A stretch of 64,000 bases of DNA from Ditylenchus dipsaci (Eukaryota > Nematoda > Chromadorea > Rhabditida > Anguinidae). How positions within the stretch are numbered: position 1 is the stretch's first letter; each line of letters opens with the position of its first letter. Made by a program: the position numbers and the translations under genes. The notes under the pieces are model-generated. The model made no database searches, was not told where the DNA came from, and saw only the letters and a list, made by a program, of their open reading frames with translations. The stretch is taken from positions 186,001 through 250,000 of the forward strand of contig SADC01000865.1 of assembly GCA_004194705.1 (NCBI GenBank). The letters are read 5' to 3'. Shown piece by piece: positions 56,801 to 64,000 of this stretch.

Positions 56801-59800
56801 TGCAACAATACAGAAAGAATTTTTTAGACAGACCTTTAATTTATGTTTCAATGTTGAAATTATCACTTAAATATCCGTTCTCTTCGTCCTTATGAAAATA
56901 GATACGTTTAATGGCACACATATTCAACCACCACAGGCAAACAACACAGTGAACCACATCAAATAAATTACACAGTCAACTATCACAGCCAAATGATACA
57001 GTCAACCAACACAGCCAACCGACACAGCCAACCGCTATAGTTGAACGACACAGTTAACCACTACAGCCAAATGATACAGTCAACTAATACAGCCAAATGA
57101 CATACTTAACCGCCATGGACAAACTACACAGTCCAATACAGTCAAATGAAACAGTCAACTATCACAGTCAAATGATACAGTCCACCAATACAGTCAAATG
57201 AAACAGTCAACTATCACAGTCAAATGATACAGTCCACCAATACAGTCAAATGAAACAGTCAACTATCACAGTCAAATGATACAGTCCACCAATACAGTCA
57301 AATGAAACAGTCAACTATCACAGTCAAATGATACAGTCCACCAATACAGTCAATGAAACAGTCAACTATCACAGTCAAATGATACAGTCCACCAATACAG
57401 TCAAATGAAACAGTCAACTATCACAGTCAAATGATACAGTCAACCATCACAGCAAATGATACAGTCAACCAACACAGCCAACCGACACAGCCAACCGCTA
57501 TAGTTGAACGACACAGTTAACCACTACAGCCAAATGATACAGTCAACTAATACAGCCAAATGACATACTTAACCGCCATGGACAAACTACACAGTCCACC
57601 AATACAGTCAAATGAAACAGTCAACTATCACAGTCAAATGATACAGTCCACCAATACAGTCAAATGAAACAGTCAACTATCACAGTCAAATGATACAGTC
57701 CACCAATACAGTCAAATGAAACAGTCAACTATCACAGTCAAATGATACAGTCCACCAATACAGTCAAATGATACAGTCAACTATCACAGTCAAATGATAC
57801 AGTCCACCAATACAGTCAAATGAAACAGTCAACTATCACAGTCAAATGAAACAGTCAACTATCACAGTCAAATGATACAGTCCACCAATACAGTCAAATG
57901 AAACAGTCAACTATCACAGTCAAATGATACAGTCAACCATACAGTCAAATGATACAGTCAACTATCACAGTCAAATGATACAGTCCACCAATACAGTCAA
58001 ATGAAACAGTCAACTATCACAGTCAAATGAAACAGTCAACTATCACAGTCAAATGATACAGTCCACCAATACAGTCAAATGAAACAGTCAACTATCACAG
58101 TCAAATGAAACAGTCAACTATCACAGTCAAATGATACAGTCAACCATCACAGCCAAATGAAACAGTCAACTATCACAGTCAAATGATACAGTCCACCAAT
58201 ACAGTCAAATGAAACAGTCAACTATCACAGTCAAATGATACAGTCCACCAATACAGTCAAATGAAACAGTCAACTATCACAGTCAAATGATACAGTCCAC
58301 CAATACAGTCAAATGAAACAGTCAACTATCACAGTCAAATGATACAGTCCACCAATACAGTCAAATGATACAGTCAACTATCACAGTCAAATGATACAGT
58401 CCACCAATACAGTCAAATGAAACAGTCAACTATCACAGTCAAATGAAACAGTCAACTATCACAGTCAAATGATACAGTCCACCAATACAGTCAAATGAAA
58501 CAGTCAACTATCACAGTCAAATGAAACAGTCAACTATCACAGTCAAATGATACAGTCCACCAATACAGTCAAATGAAACAGTCAACTATCACAGTCAAAT
58601 GATACAGTCCACCAATACAGTCAAATGAAACAGTCAACTATCACAGTCAAATGATACAGTCCACCAATACAGTCAAATGAAACAGTCAACTATCACAGTC
58701 AAATGATACAGTCCACCAATACAGTCAAATGAAACAGTCAACTATCACAGTCAAATGATACAGTCCACCAATACAGTCAAATGAAACAGTCAACTATCAC
58801 AGTCAAATGATACAGTCCACCAATACAGTCAAATGAAACAGTCAACTATCACAGTCAAATGATACAGTCCACCAATACAGTCAAATGAAACAGTCAACTA
58901 TCACAGTCAAATGATACAGTCAACCATCACAGCCAAATGATACAGTCAACCAACACAGCCAACCGACACAGCCAACCGCTATAATTGAACGACACAGTTA
59001 ACCACTACAGCCAAATGATACAGTCAACTAATACAGCCAAATGACATACTTAACCGCCATGGACAAACTACACAGTCCACCAATACAGTCAAATGATACA
59101 GTCAACCATCACAGCCAACCGACACAGTCAACCATCACAGCCAAATGAGACAGTTAACCGCTATAGTTGAACGACACAGTTAACCACTACAGCATTTGGC
59201 TGTGATGGTTGACTGTGTCGGTTGGCTGTGATGGTTGACTGTATTTATTGACTACGTCATTTGACTGTATTGGTGGACTGTGTAGTTTGGCCGTTTGACT
59301 GAGTCATTTAGTTGACTCAGTCATTTAGCTGTGTTAGTTGACTGTATCATTTCGCTGTAGTGGTTAACTGTGTCGTTCAACTATAGCGGTTGACTGTCTC
59401 ATTTGGCTGTGATGGTTGACTGTGTCATTTGGCTGTGATGGTTGACTGTATCCAAATGATACAGTCAACCAACGCAGCTGAATGACACAATTTACCGATA
59501 TAGACAAAATGCATATAGAGGCTCTTTTTGCCTAGTTCCAAAGACCAAAACAGGATAGAATACCATAAAACCAACCATTTTGTGGTCATCCACGACCGTT
59601 TCAGGTTGGTTCACCTTGGCCCCTAAGGCAAAAAGTCAATTTTTGGCCTAAAAAAATCTCAAAACACGTTTTCTACCGTTTCCGCGGTCTAAAATTGCCT
59701 TATGAGCGTTTAAAACTGCTTTTCTGGCACATCGATATAGTGTAATCCGGCCGAGATGCCCGCACTCACTTAAATCAGGCATGATTCCGAGAAGCACTGT

Positions 59801-62800
59801 TGATCAAAAAATGCATATTGAGTCTCTTATTGCCACGGCCCAGTTGAAAAACATGGTAAGACAGTCGAAAAATACAAACATTCACTTTTTTAACGTCCTG
59901 CCATCAAAGTGACCCCCTTTCATTTTCTTACCTTACCAATACAGCCCTTATTCCAGGGTACGTAACTCAAAATTTTGAAAAAGTACAATTGCCCAAAAAA
60001 GTATAATTTGGTAATTTTTCGCCAAAAAGTGTTTTTATCCAGTGCTTATTTATTTTTGATCACCGAAAAAAAAGACTTTGACTAAAAACTTCAAAAATAA
60101 AAAGGTTTTGGGTCCCGAAAAAAGTACAAATCTTTTTTAAAAGTACAGTTACGTTCCCTGCCTTATTCTCTTTGAAATTCAAAGGGCGCCAATTTAAATT
60201 TTTTTGAATTTTGACTAAAAAACCGTCCTACACCACCCTTCCTATGGTTGAAATTTTTTTCAGAATAAAAAACACACGCGGCTTTCTCATGAAATCGGGG
60301 TCGAGAAACACGAATATGAGATTTTTAGCATCGAGCGAAATTTAAAAAAAGATAAATAAAAAAGGAAGTAAATTATTTTTTTTGTCGTAGGCAAACATTT
60401 TCTTTGAAAAATAAATTTACCTAAGGCTCTTTTAGTCTCGAAGTACTGACTAACACATACGATGGCCGGCAAGTAGATAAATCCAAGTCCAATCCCACCC
60501 AACAATCCTGAAATTGCCTCGATTAAAATCGAACTCACTCGTTCCAAAACTCACCATAGAGAACATAATGGACATAAATATTAGGAGAAAATGTCGACAG
60601 GCATAATGCTGTAGACCTAAAACAGTCAATTTAAAAAAGTCAAAGTCATATAAAAATTAATTCACGCTAATATTGTGCCGCCTATAACCACCTAAACCAC
60701 AACAATGTCGTAAAAATTTTTTAGAGCTGCTTACTTTTTTAGCCTCATATTTGTTGAGTAGGCCTCCAGCTATGGGTCCTGAACTAATAAAAGTGAGATA
60801 AAAAATTTGTGAAAAAATCTTTTTATAAACCTGATAGAAGTAATGAACCAATAAGCATAGAACCGATGACAGAGGTAGTTGCTTTGGAGGTCTGCAAGGT
60901 TAGGCTGGATTATTGATGTTAAAGTGGAGATATTAATAAGCTTGTGTACTTGAAAAGCATCTTGGTAGAATGACATAAATGGGCCGAATGAATTGGAAAC
61001 ACCATCCACTGAAACAGCAGAAGATTGAAGAAAATTAGTCTATATCGTGCGTTAGTTACCAAAAAAGTTGCAGATGAAGGCGCCCACAACTACAACCCAG
61101 CCATATCTAAACTTACATATACTTTACTTTGAAACTATTTTCTTTTTTAAAGATTCTAGTATCTTACCCGCCATCAGGGGGCACTGGCAAATGATCCACC
61201 ATAGTTTCATGACGAATCCCGTCGTCTAAATATAGGAGTTTTATGAAGAAATTAGAGCTGTTGTAAATTTCAGTCGTTTTTGAAAAGCCCGCTATTTCCT
61301 CTATTCAGACTACAGCCTACACCTAAACCAGTGACCGTAAAATGAAAATTAGACCACAATTATCCGGAAAGAAAAAATATTTCTCAACTCCCACGAGATC
61401 TACTGGTTCTGCTTTTTCTGTTTTAGATTTTCACCCGGAAATTTAGAGATCAACTCAAAATTTTTCTGTGTTTCGACGATTGAAATAATTACTCGACACG
61501 TTGAATAATTAGGAGAAATACAGTAAATCCGAAATTGGGTATCTGTCGTGTTGAACTATCGTGTTTCTTACAACAAATAGCAAAATTAAACTTATTGTGG
61601 AAAAATATGTAGTTGTTATGAGATATTACGTGGTATATTGGCAGGGGCCCCTTTAACAAAATAGGTCTTAACCTCAGTGGGGGTTTTTTGCCTCGTCCTC
61701 TTTTTGTATTTCTCAGAGCTGGCCCGCGTATTTTAGAACGGACTCTAACCTGATTCTGATACATGTCCTATTATTAGTAGGGTGAAGAGTTATTGCAGGG
61801 TGGGCAGCTATTAGAGCGTGGGGAGCTAATAGAGGAAGTATGGTACCCACTAATGTTTGAACTCAATGCAGAAAAATAATCACGTTGAAACTCATTGATA
61901 GAGTATTGGCTATGGTAGTCGCCGTCTGGCAAAATGCTATTATGATCGTCTAAACTTCCAGTAAATGACATTTCTTCTGCCTCGTCAGACAAATGATGAC
62001 CACCAAGTCTGAGTTTAAGTGTTCCATTCTGCATATTGGTGTCTACAAAACAAATATTTTAGCGAAATATCAATAACAATTAAATCATACCATCGACCAC
62101 TTTATCTGCAGTCTTTTCCCGGTCTGCACTCTTTTCTTTTCAGTTTGGAGTGTATCATTTGGAGGGAGTTGACTCAACTATCACAATGGGTACATCTGCA
62201 CTGGGTGCCACAATGATAGATGACTCAGGCTCTCTACCAGCTTTTACTTCTGCACTTGCGTTATCTGATAAAAACAAATTAAATTAAACGGTCAGAACAT
62301 TTATGTTTTGTCATTGTTGCAAAAGTAAATTGTGAAAATAATTTACAACCACGTTTTTTCCAGGTTACTCAAAATGGATGAAATAAACTTTCACCCTGAC
62401 ATTTGAATTCACCTGAAATTTCTTATATTCACCGCCAAATAGTTTTGGTGCAATCCGTTTGGTGCAATCCAATAGTGCAATCCGTTTTCCAATCGGGTAC
62501 TTTAGAGTTCCCTGACACCTCTTTTTTAAAATTAGTTGGAAGCTCGTCACTTTCAACGCTCAAAAAGCCATACATAATGTTCATATTTGGAAAACTCATT
62601 TGAAAGTTCATAATGTCGGCTTTCGAACGTGTCGTCGAATGAATTCTAATGGAATGAAAAGAATGAATTCTACCCAAAACAGCATATTCACACTGAAATG
62701 CGAAAATCTTCAAATTTCGGCATTTTCATAAAAATTAAGATTAAAATCAAGACAAAACAATTTGAATTCTTAAAAATTTAAAGTTTGAATATCTTTTCTC

Positions 62801-63091
62801 TTGAGCGGAATTCGAAATTTCTTTAATCCCTACCTTTCTACAAAAAAATGGGCCCAATTCTTTATAGGGCCAAAAAAACACAGCGAAAACTCGAAACTTA
62901 AGGCGGGAAAGGCCGTGCGTACCAAACTATGCGTTTTGTGCAGTAATATTGAAGTGACCTTGGAAAGTCTTTGGCTTCTGTGAAATTTTGGACTTAGAAT
63001 AGCTCCAAAACTTACCCTTCGCAATATTTGTTTCTTCTACTTGATCAGTAGCATCGGACGAAGATGGCTCACCATCTTTGGTGGAAACCAT
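50811..63091 (-). CDS. Monocarboxylate transporter-like MFS protein (SLC16 type), 882 residues, 28 exons
   Basis: Proton-linked monocarboxylate or related transporter in the plasma membrane. Exons (minus): 63091-63016, 62264-62179, 62130-62091, 62042-61851, 61225-61168, 61106-61060, 61008-60950, 60891-60831, 60778-60735, 60691-60666, 60616-60555, 60507-60421, 56592-56518, 56465-56229, 56166-55831, 55768-55749, 53893-53800, 53751-53705, 53657-53494, 52776-52714, 51955-51822, 51775-51614, 51555-51503, 51455-51383, 51328-51296, 51238-51137, 51081-50949, 50895-50811. They total 2649 bases with no stop and canonical sites. The family signature PPDGGYGWVVVVGAF starts helix 1. YLPAIVCVSQYFETKRALATG is helix 4-5, GRVFFGWVADRQ is helix 8, and DATNSYDASFYFAGTLIVLAG is helix 12. 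About 150 acidic residues precede helix 1. An insert of about 320 residues separates helices 6 and 7 (usual proteins have 450-550 residues in all). The tail is coiled-coil-like. Substrate unknown. Confidence 0.92.
52856..53040. mobile_element. CAGTCAACTC-type miniature element in a transporter intron
   Basis: CAGTCAACTCTGGATACAGTG to TTGAGAGTGGACTG, TA-flanked, with CTCGATATAGTGTA words on both sides. No core GGTCC motif survives. Confidence 0.75.
54335..55662. mobile_element. Element with inverted GGACAATTCACGCCC word arrays
   Basis: Left array 54330-54440: seven copies of the 15-base word GGACAATTCACGCCC. Right array 55545-55655: eight inverted copies (GGGCGTGAATTGTCC). Inside are a tRNA-like segment (54557-54630), its partial inverted partner (54755-54785), and a foldback with AAGTGGTCGATCACTTGG and AAGTGGACGACCACTTGG (54970-55262). 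Lies in the transporter intron between 55749 and 53893. Confidence 0.75.
54557..54630 (+). repeat. tRNA-like sequence
   Basis: GCCTCCATGGCGCAATGCGT is D-arm-like and GCAGGTTCGATCCCACGTGG is a strong T-arm with B box. The variable middle is long. A minus-strand relative of the T-arm lies at 54755-54785. Confidence 0.5.
56930..59460. repeat. ACAGTCAA satellite with an inversion near 59195
   Basis: About 2.3 kb of 15-17-base units of the type ACAGTCAAATGATACAGTCC, ACAGTCAACTATC and ACAGCCAACCG, organised in a higher-order unit of about 48 bases. Two flanking blocks (56990-57120 and 57460-57600) and a third (58930-59090) are near copies of each other. From about 59195 to 59450 the units switch to the opposite strand (GGTTGACTGTGTCGGTTGGC), so the array ends in a long hairpin. 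It fills the 3.8 kb intron between exons 60421 and 56592 of the transporter gene. Confidence 0.92.
59461..60420. other. Remainder of the large transporter intron
   Basis: AT-rich. A stretch near 59960-60165 resembles 13770-13960 and 14290-14330 (CTCAAAATTTTGAAAAAGTAC), a dispersed repeat. No exon seen. Confidence 0.4.
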
Positions 63092-64000
63092 TTGTCTTCA
63101 AAAAAGAAATAATTTGGCACTTTAGAGAAAATGTCTCAGTTGAAGGACGGAATAGAATGAAAAAATGGTCAGTCTGAAAACGAAATTGCGAAATAGTGAG
63201 CGTAAAAGTGATTGAACTCATAAAAAGTTCCTCAATAAAAAAATTTAAGGAAGCAAATGGACTGTAAAAATTGCGTCTACAATCTTCAAAATACATTTCA
63301 CAAAACCTTGCTGACTGAGAACACTACAATTTGGGGAAGGCTAGGTGCAAGGAAAGTCATTGAACAAATAGAGAAAGAGCGAAAGTTGGTTATAAACGAG
63401 GGGATTTCACAAAAAAAATCAAAGCAATGGCCAGCCACTTGCTTGTTCTCTCTGTCTTTTGTGTGCTGCAAATTCTCAGCAACAAAAAGTGTTAAAAGAA
63501 GATGATTTGGCTCAAAAAGCAATCAAAATGATTGCGTATGGGAAAAATATCTTTTTTCTTTTTAAATTTTAGTATTTTTCAGAGACTTTTAATAACAGTT
63601 TGCTTTGTTTTTGGTTGCCTCTGTTTTCGATTTTGCGAGTAAAAATGTTTCTTTTTGTTAATTTGTGTTAGTCGACTTGTTTTTGGACTACTAATTAGTT
63701 GTGATTAGCTAATGTTTTTCTGAAAATGAAGTTAAACAAAAAGGTAGAAAGAGGGTTTTTCTTGCAGAATAAAGATATTATGTGGAATAAATACACTATT
63801 TAAACATCTAATTTTTTGAAATTCAAGATGCTTAATAGATATTTGGGGTTTATTTTAAAACACGATGTCCTAAAGTAATTCACCTGATTAAAAAAATTAG
63901 CTCTTTTCTAAAACAACTTCAGAATTTTTCTTTGCATATTCCTTGGTTCCAGCAGAAAATTAATATGGAAAAACATAATGTGAATTTTTTTGGTCCTTTC
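63092..64000. other. Upstream region of the transporter gene
   Basis: 5' flank of the minus-strand transporter. ATG at 63091-63089 is preceded (minus strand) by GAAGACAA. I see no TATA box I would defend and no gene. Confidence 0.3.

Noticed and set aside
56930..59200. CRISPR-like direct repeats with spacers
   Set aside because: The units are adjacent, the spacers are not unique, and the host is a eukaryote; this is a satellite.
62131..62178. Two in-frame TGA codons near the transporter N-terminus, suggesting stop recoding
   Set aside because: A 48-base GT-AG intron (GTTGAG to AAAAG) removes both and restores phase; introns as short as 43 bases occur in the same gene.

Overview
The window is eukaryotic and almost certainly an invertebrate animal. 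It is AT-rich, its genes are split by GT-AG introns (many only 43-60 bases long), and several products are animal-specific: a netrin C-terminus, an ODR-2/HOT-like GPI-anchored Ly6 protein, an SLC16-type transporter with a large internal loop, and the splicing factor SF3B4. The netrin and ODR-2-like proteins and the tiny introns fit a nematode or other ecdysozoan, but I cannot name the species. There are no operons, ribosome binding sites or CRISPR arrays.

Layout. 1-1823 (+): last three exons of a netrin gene, with a GC-rich minisatellite in the last intron. 4678-7125: an apparently complete pogo/Tigger-type DNA transposon with a seven-exon, 508-residue transposase on the minus strand. 7859-9277 (-): SF3B4-like gene without its first exon and with an in-frame stop. 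9.6-12.9 kb: foldback repeats. 13001-14842 (+): small F-box plus coiled-coil protein. 15.0-20.5 kb: nested foldback elements and a dead mariner. 20.7-23.6 kb: compound satellite. 24665-34992 (+): exons of a signal-peptide protein followed by a damaged protein-kinase-like gene. 37171-49396 (+): ODR-2/HOT-like Ly6 gene whose signal-peptide exon may also splice to a short secreted protein at 37315-37540. 50811-63091 (-): a 28-exon, 882-residue monocarboxylate-transporter-like gene, phase-consistent throughout, with a 2.5 kb satellite in its largest intron.

Most of the rest is repeat. Two groups of pogo-like miniature elements recur: ends near TACCGTATTTTCTCT, and ends near CAGTCGA. Foldback elements with arms of 50-200 bases are common. 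Several unrelated elements have ends built from a short word repeated in tandem, with the inverted array at the other end. tRNA-like A/B-box fragments are scattered through the repeats. The genes show no functional linkage to each other; they are ordinary animal genes separated and invaded by transposons.

Exon boundaries were derived by hand from reading frame, splice sites and family similarity. No database search or transcript data were available.
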